DNA from: Miscanthus floridulus
Taxonomy: Eukaryota > Streptophyta > Magnoliopsida > Poales > Poaceae
Assembly (NCBI RefSeq): GCF_019320115.1
Contig: NC_089593.1
Coordinates: 14,164,789-14,228,788 of the forward strand
DNA: 64,000 nt
Reading direction: 5' to 3'
This document shows, piece by piece, positions 20,648 through 31,330 of this stretch. A program made the translations under genes and the position numbers. Within the stretch, counting starts at the first letter, position 1; every line of letters begins with the position of its first letter. The notes under the pieces are model-generated. The model did not search any database and was not told the origin of the DNA. It saw only the letters and a program-made list of their open reading frames with translations.

Positions 20648-20911
20648 GGCCGTGTTTAGTTCACGCACCGAATCGGCGCCGCCGAATTCCCGGTGCTACA
20701 GTACCGTTTTGTTTTTATTTGGTAACAATTGTCCAATCGTTGACTAATTAGGCTCAAAACGTTCGTCTCGTAAAGTACAACCAAACTGTGCAATTAGTTT
20801 TTAATTTCGTCAACATTTAGTACTCCATGCATGTACTGCAAATTTGATGTGACGGGGAATCTTCTTTTTGCATAGTATCAAATTCTAGAATTGGGGGGAC
20901 TAAACATGGCC
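20648..20911. mobile_element. MITE with CCA target duplication in the copy-2 promoter
   Basis: The termini are GGCCGTGTTTAGTTC and the complement of GACTAAACATGGCC. CCA lies on both sides (20645-20647, 20912-20914). The copy-1 promoter at about 18140 has an uninterrupted CTCCAGTCC, giving an empty site. Related to the MITE at 62899-63139 (shared GTGCAATTAGTT and CTCCATGCATG). Confidence 0.8.
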
Positions 20912-20914
20912 CCA

Positions 20915-21253
20915 GTCGAATCTGAGTCGAGTCCGTGTTCATAACGGAACGGCAAAAGGAGTTCTACTCGGATTTCGCACGAGCTGTATATGGTGTTAGT
21001 ACTAGCTAATTAAGGCTCCGTTCGGTTCTCCTAGAATCAAATCCTAGAACTAATAATCCCACCAGAATATGCACGTGCAATTTGTATGGCTAGCTCTCCA
21101 CCAGGAACTATTTCTGCCACGAAAAGTTCTAACCGATCGAGCCCTAAAGAGTAGAAGAGTATACTAGCCACCCACTACCAAGCATGTCACGCGCGTGAGC
21201 GTGGCTGTGTAGAGTCGGCGCTTTTCATATCCTAATAGCAAATATGCTTGTAC
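20915..21253. other. Promoter flank of copy 2 and partial Tourist-like sequence
   Basis: A Tourist-like 5' end (AAGGCTCCGTTCGGTTCTCC) appears at about 21014 without a clear partner end. No gene seen. Confidence 0.4.
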
Positions 21254-21454
21254 GTTGCAACCAGGAATGGACCTACAGGGTATGCATGGTGGGCCACCGC
21301 ATACCCTGGGGTCCGTCAGTCATAGAGATAGGTAGAAATTTTCAATGTAAAAAATATTGCATAAGAAATTTTTTTGGTTTATCGAATTGCATAAGATTTT
21401 TTTTTTGCTGCGCATACCCAGAGGTAAAAACCTAGGTCCGTCACTGGTTGCAAC
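21254..21454. mobile_element. Non-autonomous hAT-like MITE with 8-bp target duplication
   Basis: GTTGCAAC flanks both sides (21254-21261 and 21447-21454). The 185-bp element runs from CAGGAATGGACCTA to TAGGTCCGTCACTG, which are inverted repeats with few mismatches. An 8-bp TSD and CAG-type ends fit the hAT superfamily. Non-coding. Confidence 0.8.
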
Positions 21455-22640
21455 GGAAGAAAAAAATATCAAGTATTTATGAAAAATGACGATGAGAATT
21501 GTACAAATCTATTTATGTATGTTTTGCCATTTTTATAAACTTTAAAAGTTATAATTTATTTTATAATGATCGTAACATCCATCATATATATAAGCTAATG
21601 TTGACAATTGTGTGATAATACCCTATTAAGTTTGCATCAAATTTAAAATACAATGTTTATAGATTTGTTTTCTTCGGTTACAAAACACAACGATATTTTC
21701 ATAGTACCTATGCATTGATATCTTTAAAATATCGAGTTGCATGACTTTCTTTGTGGACCCATAATCAAAGCACGGGTCTATCCGCTGATCATTGGGGATT
21801 ACACGGGAACATAGGTAAATTTTAGAGATAAATTTATTTAGATCGGACCAACAACAATTTGGTCAAAATGGCATGATTGGTTTCCTTCTCTGCAGAGCCT
21901 GGCTGAGTTCGTGCACAAGCTCTTGTTTGGATGGCAGCATGCGCGTGTCCTGCTCCAACTAAGCTTTTTTTTTTAAGACGGAAAGAAGAATTATATTAGA
22001 TCATAGCTGAGTACATCATCACGTTATAAGCACACTGAAATACACTACATATATCAAGATCCTAATCATCTAAATTGTACACATGCTTTGTGTAGCCCAA
22101 AATCTCAACTCCAAACATGTATGACGATTCGTATAGATGACCGCACAGGCAAACACTCAGTAAAAGGGCTAAGAACGTATGCCCAACGAACAACGGTCAA
22201 CATTTATGTGGCAAAGTGGAGAAACTTCTTCTCTCGTGTCCTGCTCTGAGCCGGTGTTTGGATGCTTGGATCCCTGCACGCGCGTTAGTAGTTTTGGTCA
22301 CTGCCCATGGCCCGACCGTCTGGCCGCGCACCGTGCGAGCCTGCATCCACGGAAACGACATCTCGCGGGACAGCTCCGGGCAGGCCTGTCACATGCACCA
22401 ACCAAACGCGCGGGCCTTCTCGCATGTGCAGGGGCTGCATCCCGGCAGAAGCAGTCAACCAATCACCCCCGATGTCAATTCACAGTTTGATTGGTTAGAC
22501 CAAAAACTAAGTATATAGGTTATAATAACATAGGTTTTCTTCCTAATCAACAAAACTTTTTTAACATCTTAGTGGTATAAATCTTTCCTTTTCTTAGGAA
22601 AGAATGAGATCACGAGTTTAAAGATCTATAATATTATATT
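21455..22640. other. AT-rich intergenic sequence
   Basis: No gene. A T-run followed by AAGACGGAAAGAAGAATT at about 21968 resembles the reversed tail of a retroposed sequence, but the other end is not identifiable. Open frames at 22179-22518 overlap in several phases and have no recognisable domain. Confidence 0.4.
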
Positions 22641-22859
22641 TATTATTTATTTTTAATATTTATGGAAAAATAGAAGAAACTAGATCGAAAGGGTAGTGGA
22701 AAATCGAACAAAAAACCGAACATGAAAAAAGAGAAAACATGGCATGGACAAAAGAAAAAAGACGCAAACAAAGAGGAATAAAAAAACAGAAATAGTACGT
22801 GGAAAAAACATAGAGAAAAAAAGAAACCTGGACAGACAAGATACCAGCACAGGAAACGA

Positions 22860-23420
22860 AATTGGGAATAAAATGGAACGGGTGTTCTGTACGGATGTTG
22901 GAAAAAAAATAGAAAAAAAGGAATGAATAAAATTAGAAAAAAAAACGGAACGAACATAAAAAACCTGAACAGGTGTTCTGTTCGGATCCGGCAAAAATAA
23001 AATTGAAAGAACGGAACAGACCGGTGTTATGTTCGGGTACGGAAAAAATAGAAAAAACAGAACAAGTGTTCAGGATTCGGATCTGGGAAAAATAAAAATG
23101 ATCCGGGAAAAAAAATTCGAATCTGGCAAAAATAAAATGAAAAATAAAAATGAAAAAAGGAACAAACCGGTGTTCTGTTCGGATCTGGAAAAAAAAAGTT
23201 CGAAAAAACAGAACAGGTGTTCTGTATTCGGATCTAGAAAAAATAAAAATGATCCAGGAAAAATAAAATTTCAAATCTGAAAAAATAAAAATTTGAAAAA
23301 AAAAAACTGAACGAGTTTGGGAAAAATTGAAAAAAAAAACAGAACGCTTGTTCCGTATTCGGATTTGAGAAAAATAAAATTCACACTCGGTGGAAAAACA
23401 AAACCAGAAAAAGTCCAAAA
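22860..23420 (+). repeat. Diverged minisatellite with GAACAGGTGTTC palindromic core
   Basis: At least seven units of about 40-100 bp contain a GAACaggTGTTCtGt core, then TTCGGATCTGG and an A-rich GGAAAAAATAAAAATG stretch (for example 22879, 22972, 23022, 23060, 23162, 23213, 23341). Long open frames on both strands here are by-products of low complexity. Confidence 0.75.
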
Positions 23421-24173
23421 CTCTTATATATTTTTTTTTCTAATTTGGGTTACGATTCCTATTCAAGTCACTAAGGATTAGATCTATTTGGATTAGGATT
23501 AGAATTCAGGTTACCTTAAGAAGTATTGCTTACTCATACATAAAACAGGAGGGCTATAGACATACCAATAGAGACCGTTCTGATCCCATATTCACGGAAT
23601 TAGTTAGGGAAAGGTGGACGAAAAAAAATAGCTGTAAATTTAGTCTCTTTGTTATTTGATATAGATATAATCCAACTTATGACCATCATTTTATTTTTAC
23701 GGCATATTGGTACATTAATACTCCTATACACTACTACGAAAAACTATAATCCATGTTAGTTCATCACTGTCATAATATTAAAACAACAGTAATAGGAGCA
23801 CACCAGCGATTCATAAATAAACAAGAAGATATTACTATCATACTGCCATGTTACATTACAAACCAGCAATGGTCCCTGTCCCCGGACCCAAAAATTCCAT
23901 CCAACATAATTAACTATCTAGCGTACAGTCTACTTGATCTCCTCCTACCTCCACTCCCCTCCTCCCCAATCCCCACCCCTTACCTAGAGCGGGCAGCCCC
24001 CCAAAGCAGGGTCATGCGGGCAGATCCGGCCCCAGCCCTAGAACCGGCGCAGGCGGATCCGACCCTGACCCTAGCCCCGACGTGGCCTGGTCACACGAGC
24101 GGATCTAGCCCAGACCATGACGCGGGGCATGAGGTCACAGATGACAAGTTCAGTGCTCTCTTTCCCTCTCCTT
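23421..24173. other. Intergenic; open frame of unknown origin
   Basis: A 140-codon frame at 23753-24175 (plus) ends in a Pro/Ala/Asp-rich stretch and shows no recognised domain. The composition shift at about 23950 (AT-rich to GC-rich) suggests a chance junction of repeats rather than a gene. Confidence 0.35.
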
Positions 24174-24451
24174 AGACTGTCTCCAATAAGGAGACACAAA
24201 CCTAAAATAGGTAGTGAGAGACCCAAAATCAGCCTCCAACAGAGTACCTATATAGAAGACCTATTTTGGGTTGTCTGAGAGACAAACCAAATATGGGTAT
24301 CCTCTCTCCTGGAAACTCATTTGCAGAAAAGATTCTCTTTTGGGTCTTGTTGTTGGAGAAGATGCTGAATAGGTACTGAACCTTTTGCCTGTAGCGCTAC
24401 CAAAGTACGAATGGATCTTATATTTTAGGTAGTGTTGTTGGAGATAGCCTT
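24174..24451. mobile_element. MITE with AGACTGTCTCC-type ends
   Basis: The left end AGACTGTCTCCAATAA and the complement of the right end (AGGCTATCTCCAACAA) match at 13 of 16 positions. Inner inverted segments (CCTAAAATAGGTAGTG versus TTTTAGGTAGTGTTG) add support. About 278 bp, non-coding. No unambiguous TSD. Confidence 0.55.
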
Positions 24452-25109
24452 ATATCTAGCGTGGAGGCAGGTGTGGGCCAGCAACATCAGATCAGGCCCG
24501 CTGGAGTGGCGTCCTGGCGGGTCCTTGTCTCTCTCTCTTTTAAAGCCTATATCACTACCGATTATAGGACCGACAGTAGAAGACCGTGTCTATCATTGTC
24601 GATGACGCACTACTAGCTCCAAAGTTTGGCAACGATGGACTTTTTGAACTGGCAACCGGTTTTGTACTGGTCGGGAGTGCCGAGCCTCCGATACCTTAAA
24701 AAAACATCGTCGTGTTACTAATCTTCTTTTTACTTTGAGTATTTTTATTTGTGCAATTGTTTACATGTTTTTACATTCCTAGAGTTGTCATTTTAGCTCT
24801 TAGGGTTGAAACTAGGTTGCAAAACTTTTATGCGTAGGCTACAAACACGTACTTTTAGGCACAAGAGGTGAAATGGGTGTGCTAGGTTTTAATTTCGCTA
24901 GAAGATTAGATTGGCCCAATTAACCCTTTCTCTTGGGCATCTTGCTCCTTCCAACGAGTAATAATAGTGGGAAAGAAAGGCTGTTGAACAGTGCCTACCA
25001 GCAACTGAGCATGAGAAGTCACAGGACTGTTTTTGTAGACTAGCTCAAACATAGGCCCCATTTTAGCACGGATTTTGCCGGTTCTCTAGCTCCTTATAGT
25101 ATCAAACAA
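24452..25109. other. Flank of duplicated block, no gene
   Basis: Bases 24935-25095 match the copy-1 flank at 18400-18545. No coding signal. Confidence 0.45.
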
Positions 25110-25354
25110 ATAAAGTACTTTCTTGTTCCAAATTATAATTTGTTTGACTTTTTTTACCTCAAATTTGACCATTCGTCTTATTCAAAAAATTTATGCCAAC
25201 ATAGTCAAATTTAAGTCATTCTTGAAGAACTTTTGTTAATAAAGCAAGCCGCAACAAAAGAAGTGATATTTTGCATAAAATTTTGAATAAGATGAGTGAT
25301 CAAACTTAAGGTCAAAAAAAGTCGAATGAACTATAATTTGGAACGAATTTAGTA
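25110..25354. mobile_element. Stowaway-type (Tc1/mariner) MITE
   Basis: TACTTTCTTGTTCCAAATTA and the complement of TAATTTGGAACGAATTTAGTA form terminal inverted repeats, with TTTGACTTTTTT inside each arm. TA ends fit Stowaway. The open frame 25236-25466 on the minus strand is a shadow of the arm. Confidence 0.65.
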
Positions 25355-25492
25355 TATTCTTAGATGCCTTTATTTTGTTATCTAATATTAAAATAAAGTA
25401 GGAGTAGATAAATCGGTGGTTTCTAAGAGAAACTGAAGTTACGCCGTCTTGCCAAAACGGACCCAAAATATAATTCGACTTAATTTATATGC

Positions 25493-25751
25493 ATATCTTA
25501 CTACAGCAGCGCTATTCTACACCCTAGTGTAGAATATTATTCTATACCATAAGTTAAAATTGGTCAGAAAAAAATACTGAGTAGTACTGAACCACGTTCA
25601 GTATCAGTCAGTACTACACTCACTATTATGAAATACTGAATAATATTGAACCGCGACTACTGAATAGTACTGAATTTTGTTTGGTATAACAGCTTAGTGT
25701 AGAATAGTATTCTACACCTAGAGTGTACAATAATGCGTGTATATCTTACTA
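25493..25751. mobile_element. Foldback MITE with 11-bp target duplication
   Basis: ATATCTTACTA occurs at 25493-25503 and 25741-25751. The 237-bp insert has imperfect long inverted arms: ATTCTACACCCTAGTGTAGA near the left end, and TAGTGTAGAATAGTATTCTA with ACACCTAGAGTGTA near the right end. The centre contains repeated CAGTACT/TACTGAA words. The TSD length points to Mutator-type or foldback elements. Confidence 0.65.
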
Positions 25752-26059
25752 TTATTAATTTGGGGCTCTAATAGGCCTTTGATCAGAACTCACATACAGG
25801 TGTAGTGGGAGCGATACTGCGTGATAGTGATGTAGTATTCCGGGCAGCTTCGGCTCGGTTCTTTCACTCCGTGGGTTCTGCGCTCCTAGCTGAAGCTGAA
25901 AATTACAAATGAGGGCCACGTTTGCTAGTTATTGCAAGTTACAACAGCAAAGAAAACTCTAGTGATGGACAAGACAGTGGCTGCTTGACGTGTCGCGCGC
26001 GCGTGTACACATCTCCGGTGCCTCAGCATTTGCTATATACTTTCTGCCTGTGCCTCCAA

Positions 26060-26907
26060 TGTTAGAATTTTAGGTAAATTCAGTACCAATTTAATCTAGA
26101 AAAGTATAAATAACATGTTTGTGATATTAGATATGTGCATGTGTGATCTAAGTGCAACAAATATATACATGATACTAATCATCATGATTCTAATTATATA
26201 TAACAAAGGATGGATTGCAACAGCATATCCAGCGACACTAGAGTCGACACTAGTTGACATAGCGGTTGTTGATGTAGTCGTACAGCTCGATGCCATGCAG
26301 TAATGTTGCAGTGCCGATCACCCTAAGTCGTCGAGAAGTAGCAGGAAGAAGAACAAACGAGTGAGCAGTCATGTGAAGACGCTCCCAAAAACCTGATTTT
26401 CGGTCTTCACCCGAGCAGATGAACTCGCGAACGGCGCCGGTTTCGGAGGCCTACTCTCCCTATTCCTGTGCGCGCAGGAACCGGGACGGCAATGGCAGAT
26501 AGCAGCACAATAGCAGTGTGGCGGTGTTCTGGCTATGTGTTCTCTACTCTCGCGAACAAGAGAAGGAGTGCCCCTTTTATGCAGCAATAAGGGAAGACGA
26601 AGTTGAAGAGCTAGGCGCATGAAGAGTTAGTAGCCATCATGTCATTGTTTGTTACAAGTAACTTGTGAAACCGACAAATGAATTGTCCATTACTAGTAAC
26701 AGAAACCACTAAGACACCATGAACCACTAAATCATGATCCACCAACACATAATGGTCATCATGCACTTAACCTCTCATCAACCCTCATCAAATCGTAAGT
26801 TACACCGCATAAAGCACCCAATAAATTACACCTAGCATGAACTTTAATCTTAGAATTTCCTTTAATTTAATTTCAGAATAAATTGAACAAACCCAGTTAA
26901 ACCAACA
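26060..26907. mobile_element. Solo-LTR-like insertion in copy 3
   Basis: Copy 2 reads straight through this point (TGCCTGTGCCTC to CACACGAGCCAGC), so about 850 bp is an insertion. It starts TGTTAGAATTTTAGG and ends AACCAACA, compatible with TG...CA LTR termini. The middle (26330-26560) is GC-richer, like a leader. No clean TSD is visible, so the class is tentative (Copia-like solo LTR). Confidence 0.45.
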
Positions 26908-26930
26908 CACGAGCCAGCCAATACGGCTAG

Positions 26931-27183
26931 TTATCGATCGGCCTCAAGCCGGGTGTGGCAGTCTAATAACGCACACGACCACCCCGTGAAGCCCACGATG
27001 GCGGCCATCACCAGTACCGCGATGGGGACGAGCACAATGGCCCCAGCGGCATTCGGTCGTCTCGTTGTTGGGCCTTTGCTGACCAGCACGCAGCGTGCAG
27101 GAATGACCGACGACCAGCACCAGGCTGACGGCGAAGAGCGCGACGCCGGCGAGCGTGGCGGCGACGTAGGGCGCTTGTTTGTG
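26931..27183 (-). pseudogene. Third copy of the two-TM protein gene, N-terminal half deleted
   Basis: The readable tail is 'AAGAIVLVPIAVLVMAAIVGF...CHTRLEADR', matching the second helix and the C-terminus of copy 2. The upstream part stops at GCGACGTAGGGCG, where copies 1 and 2 continue into the first helix. It is joined directly to promoter sequence. Non-functional. Confidence 0.6.
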
Positions 27184-27419
27184 TGTTGGGATCGTATTGT
27201 GGTTTTTGTGACTGCGTGCGCTACAGCATATATAGATCGTGTTTGGAGTGGAGTCCGTGCTGATATCAGAAACGCAGGAGTCCTCGAAATTTGCACGATG
27301 GTGTAAAGAGTACTAGGAGAGCCACCCATGGAGAGGAACCTGGCCACTTAATATTTGCTCGTGCAATCTCATCAAACACTTGTGTTATGATTCTACGCAG
27401 ACAGCATCCACTTAAAATT

Positions 27420-27516
27420 TGCTCTATTTAATTTCTGCGTCCGCACATGACAAGACGGCTAATCATCGGTCTGATCAAGCCGGGAGAGGCTGCACTCGGA
27501 GTTCAGCGCCGTCGAT
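27420..27516 (-). pseudogene. Fourth copy, 3'-end remnant only
   Basis: TAATCATCGGTCTGATCAAG and GCACTCGGAGTTCAGCGCCG match the 3' end of copy 1 (17580-17640). The sequence then switches to an unrelated repeat at about 27517. Confidence 0.6.
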
Positions 27517-27539
27517 GTATGGCTCTAAAACACGAGAAT

Positions 27540-27835
27540 AACACGTGTGTGATCATTGTAAGACATATGTAACACTTAGACGAAACACTTACAACATATG
27601 TGTGCGACATATGCAACATCTATATGAAACACTTACAATATAAGTGTGAAACATATGCAACACCCAAATAAAACGCATGCAACATACGTCCTTAAATAGG
27701 CAATAGCTGAAACATTTGAAACATAAGTTTATAGCCGTTGCAACATATGCAATATCCCGATCTACTTTTTCAACATCCACATGAAACACTTGCAACATGT
27801 ATATGAAACACTTGAAACATATGTTTGTAACATCC
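27540..27835 (+). repeat. Imperfect GAAACACTTGCAACATATG tandem repeats
   Basis: About twelve 20-25-bp units, each holding GAAACA and CAACAT words. The downstream GC-rich piece (27838-28050) is commonly attached to such arrays in grass transposons, but no transposase is visible. The minus-strand ORF here reflects the repeat. Confidence 0.65.
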
Positions 27836-28379
27836 GAAGAAGGAAGGGAGCGCGAGGTGCAGTCGGAGAAGCCCGCTCCGGGTATGGCCACTTCGGAACT
27901 CGTGATGTCGCGACCTGAGGTCAAGCGTCGCGGCAGCAACGGCGTCAACAGCGGCCACAACCTCCTCCTAGTGGGGAACCGCGGCGTCGGTAGCACCTCG
28001 ACGTGGCGAGGGACGGAGCACGGCACGCAGGGCGGGGACTGGGCATAGCGCCCGAATTTTTTACTTTGTAGCTATTTTTTTGAAAGTTTCTCACAAATAG
28101 ACCCCTGACGGAAAGAATTCAGAAAATGAACCCGTTGGGCCGGTGGGGCTCGGGAACGCAGTGTCCGGACGGACACGCCCGAACGAACGGATGCCTTCAC
28201 CAAAGTATTAGCGATGTAAAATACATGGAGATGCAGATTCGGTGGAATCGGCCAAATTGGTCGTATCTCTGGAGCAAGACACCACGAATGCAACGAGTAC
28301 GAGCCAGGTTCCACATGCCATTCACACAGAATAGACAGACTGCATCTATCCAAACAACATCTTAGTTTTCTTCGCATTG

Positions 28380-28880
28380 ACTCCCGCAATCTCATCAAAC
28401 ACTTCTATCTCTTATGATTCTACGCACCCTGCATCCACTTAATATTTGCTCTATTTAATTTCTGCGTCCACACAAGACAAGACGGCTAATCATCGGCCTG
28501 ATCAAGCCGAGGGAGGTACCTTGGGTTGCACTCGGAGTTCACGGCTGTCAACGCCATGATGGCCGCGGCCAGCAGTATTCCCCCGCCGATGGACCGGGCC
28601 TGTTCGTTTGAACTTATCAACCACCTTATCAACTTAGTATTTTTCTCTCACAATAAAACAGATTCAGTCGGCTTATCAACTGACTTTAATACCAGCCGAA
28701 CAGACCCGAACAATCCCCAAGTGGCATGCGGTCACGTCATTGATAGTCTCGCCGTCAGCACCTACCGAACAGGAACGATCTTACAGCGCCGCGCCGACGA
28801 CGAGGAATCCGTGCTGATATCGGAAACACGTGAGGAGTTGTACTCGGAATTTACCATCCATGGAGAGGAACCCGGCCACT
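28380..28880 (-). pseudogene. Fifth copy of the two-TM gene block, MITE-split
   Basis: TAATCATCGGCCTGATCAAG (about 28487) and CAATCCCCAAGTGGCATGCG to GAACAGGAACG (about 28710-28775) match the coding part of copy 1, then GGAGAGGAACC matches the promoter of copy 3. A 112-bp MITE separates the two halves and several indels destroy the frame. Confidence 0.6.
28596..28707. mobile_element. Short MITE with GGGCCTGTTCG ends inside copy 5
   Basis: GGGCCTGTTCG and CGAACAGACCC are inverted termini. Inner TTATCAAC words repeat. Copy 1 lacks the insert (GATGGCGAGGAGCACAATCC). Non-coding, 112 bp. Confidence 0.65.
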
Positions 28881-29599
28881 TTATAGTACACTGGAGGCCA
28901 GTTTATACAATGTCAAAAGAACAACCACCGTTTATTATTTCTAAAAGCCTGGCTCCCCTCAATCAAAAAAAAAATTCCTAAAAGCTTGGCAAACACTTAG
29001 ACAACCAAACAAGTTACTAGCAAAAAATTTGCATTCGTGATCACAACTGAAATAAGCCAACATCCATGTGCTCTATTTCTGAAAAGCCTACGCGTATGTA
29101 CTGATATATATACATGGTTAGAGGCCGCCGTGTTGGGCCAGCTCTTCTGGTGCTCATTGGGCCGTATACAGTGTAGTAAGCTGTAATTGGCGGTTTGGGC
29201 ATCCTAGCGGACGTGCGGTGACTGTACAGCCACGGGGCGACGCAGCAGCTAGTCCTTGTTGGATCGTGTGGGTGCAGTCGTGCAGACTCCTAGAGCAGTA
29301 GAGCCTGGAGGATGCAAACGGGCCGGGCTAGCCCACAAAAGATGGGTTCGTGGGGTAGTGCACTTGTATCTCTATGTCTAATAAGTGCAGTTTAGATTAG
29401 AAGAAAATAATCAACGTAGTACGTGCTTGCTTCAAATTCCATGGCGGATCCCATATATTCTGTTTGACGTATACGTATGTGTCGTAGACTTTATTAATAG
29501 AATTAAGTTTCTTCGACTATATGCACTAGTCCATCGACCCGTGCTCTTGCATGGTCTAGAATTTTAGGAAATATAAAGTATTTTGTATTGTTTAATATT
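28881..29599. other. Intergenic, nothing recognised
   Basis: Mixed composition with no supported ORF. Confidence 0.35.
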
Positions 29600-29733
29600 C
29601 ACTTCGTTCCAAATTATAAGACATTTTGACTTTTTAGATATACATTATTTTTACTATGTCAGTACAACTAAGTGTATAGCAAAAATTATATATTTAGAAA
29701 ACTCAAAACGTCTTATAATTTAGAACGAATGAC
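29600..29733. mobile_element. Stowaway-type MITE remnant
   Basis: TTCGTTCCAAATTATAAGAC and the complement of GTCTTATAATTTAGAACGAA form inverted ends about 130 bp apart. Non-coding. Confidence 0.65.
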
Positions 29734-29921
29734 TACATCTGACTATAAAAATTACTTAATTTAAATCGTATGTTTTTCTAGTTTTCTTCTAACACAATAG
29801 AAATAATAGGTACTATGTAGTCTATGTCTAACTGTTATAAACTTATTAATTACTATTTTTTAAGAAACTAATCTATATTTTTTTATCTATATTTATATTT
29901 TTTCCTTTGCATGGCACCACT
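29734..29921 (+). repeat. Direct flanking duplication, left copy (188 bp)
   Basis: It runs from TACATCTGACTATAAAAATT to CTTTGCATGGCACCACT and matches 32106-32291 with only a few differences. It brackets a truncated Gypsy element. Confidence 0.9.
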
Positions 29922-29923
29922 GT

Positions 29924-31329
29924 TGTCGGGGACCGAATACTGGGATACCCAAAGAGGAGGAGCTAATAACCATCTAACGTTGATGCTTCCGAACAGACAA
30001 GAACGTAACTACACTTCTTGCCCAACGACCAAAGGATGGCTCCGCCTCGACCGACCCCTGGGGCAAACTCCGCCTCACCCAAACAAACTGAGGGTTGGCT
30101 CCGTCTCGCTTGACCCCCGAGGGCTGGCTCCGCGCTCGCTTGACGTCCGAGGGCAGGCTCCGCCTCACCCAAACGTCCGAGGGTAGGCTCCGCCTCGCTC
30201 GACGTTCGAGGGCTGGCTCCGCGCTCGCCCGACGTCCGAGGGCAGGCTCCGCCTCGCCCGACGACCAGGGGCTTGGCTCCGCCTCGCCCGACGTCTCAGG
30301 ACAGGCTCCTCCTCGCCCGACGTCTCATGGCGGACTCCGCCTCGCCCGATGTCTAGGGACAGACTCCGCCTCGCCCGATGTCCGAGGGCAGGCTCCGCCT
30401 CGTCCGAATCCTGGGGCTGGCTCCACCTCGCCCGACGTCTACACCTTGCTCCTTCATAATGACGAGTACAGGGTAAGACAAGACACTCAAGTCAACCGCA
30501 GTACCGAGGACCATACCCTGCATGCCTGTGGGAAAGTACCGTCAGGATATGACAGGACAGACGCTTTAAGCCCTTCCAGGCATGATAGAGCCGGAACAGT
30601 GTTGTAGGCGCCGACTTTTGTCTTACAGTGTTGTGGGCGCCGCCATCAGCCCTCAGACGCGGATCCTGACATAAGCATACGACAACCACTACGATCCAGG
30701 AGAGAACTCACATCATCTACAGTAACGAACATATGGCCACTTCCCTGTCTGCCCCCCCTTAGGGTTGTGGCTCGGCACCCTAGTGCGTCGCGCCGTCCGC
30801 CAGAGCAGGATGGGACGTGACCACTTGCTGAATGAAGCCAGAGCATGGCCCTATCAAGACCAGCGAACGTGCTATCCCTAGCACCGTCTGCCATGTCAGC
30901 GGGGCTGGCTCAGAGGAAAAGGAAGATCCAGCACCTTCGAAGGACCTTCTTGGCCTTTGGTTTTTCTTCTTTCTCCCACCTATAACCCCTGCTCCTCCTT
31001 GATCTATAAAAGGGAAGGCAGGACACCCCACTAAGAGGACGAATCAATCCTACACACAACGCATCACATAACACATAGCTGAGAAGCAACTGAGCTCTCA
31101 ACGCCCTTTCAACCTTTTCATCAGAGACTTGGGACCTGTCCCTCTCTCGACCGTTTGTACCCCCTACTACGAACATTTTTAGTGCTAATAACACGAGCAG
31201 CAGCAGCAAACTAGACATAGGGACATTCTGCCCTAATCAGTATAAACCTTGTGTCCTTTAGCACACCATCCGGGCCTAACGCACAACAAATATAAATTTA
31301 CTAGTTGGTGTTTACTCGAAACACCGACA
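29924..31329 (+). repeat. 5' LTR of the truncated Gypsy
   Basis: It begins TGTCGGGGACC and ends AAACACCGACA. A TATAAAAGGG motif (about 31006) precedes the expected transcript start. It contains a long GC-rich minisatellite (30030-30445). Confidence 0.85.
30030..30445 (+). repeat. LTR minisatellite, GAGGGCTGGCTCCGCCTCGC units
   Basis: About a dozen imperfect 30-38-bp units. The sister LTR has fewer (14140-14395), so the array varies in length between family members. The long frame 30095-30607 is a product of the repeat. Confidence 0.75.
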
Positions 31330-31330
31330 G

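Larger units (their letters stand above)
19833..20990 (-). repeat. Tandem gene block, copy 2
   Basis: It shares 3' flank, coding remnant and promoter with copy 1. It includes a MITE at 20648-20911 that copies 1 and 3 lack. Confidence 0.75.
25907..27310 (-). repeat. Tandem gene block, copy 3 (interrupted)
   Basis: The 3' flank (GTGTACACATCTCCGGTGCC at about 26004), coding tail and promoter match copies 1 and 2. A foreign 850-bp insertion (26060-26907) splits the 3' flank, and much of the coding region is deleted near 27175. Confidence 0.7.

Noticed and set aside
21960..22170. Possible SINE or processed pseudogene with a poly-T head
   Set aside because: No target duplication and no A/B box can be recognised.
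22643..23418. Phe-rich long ORFs on the minus strand
   Set aside because: Low-complexity translation of an A-rich minisatellite; no membrane-protein family is recognisable.
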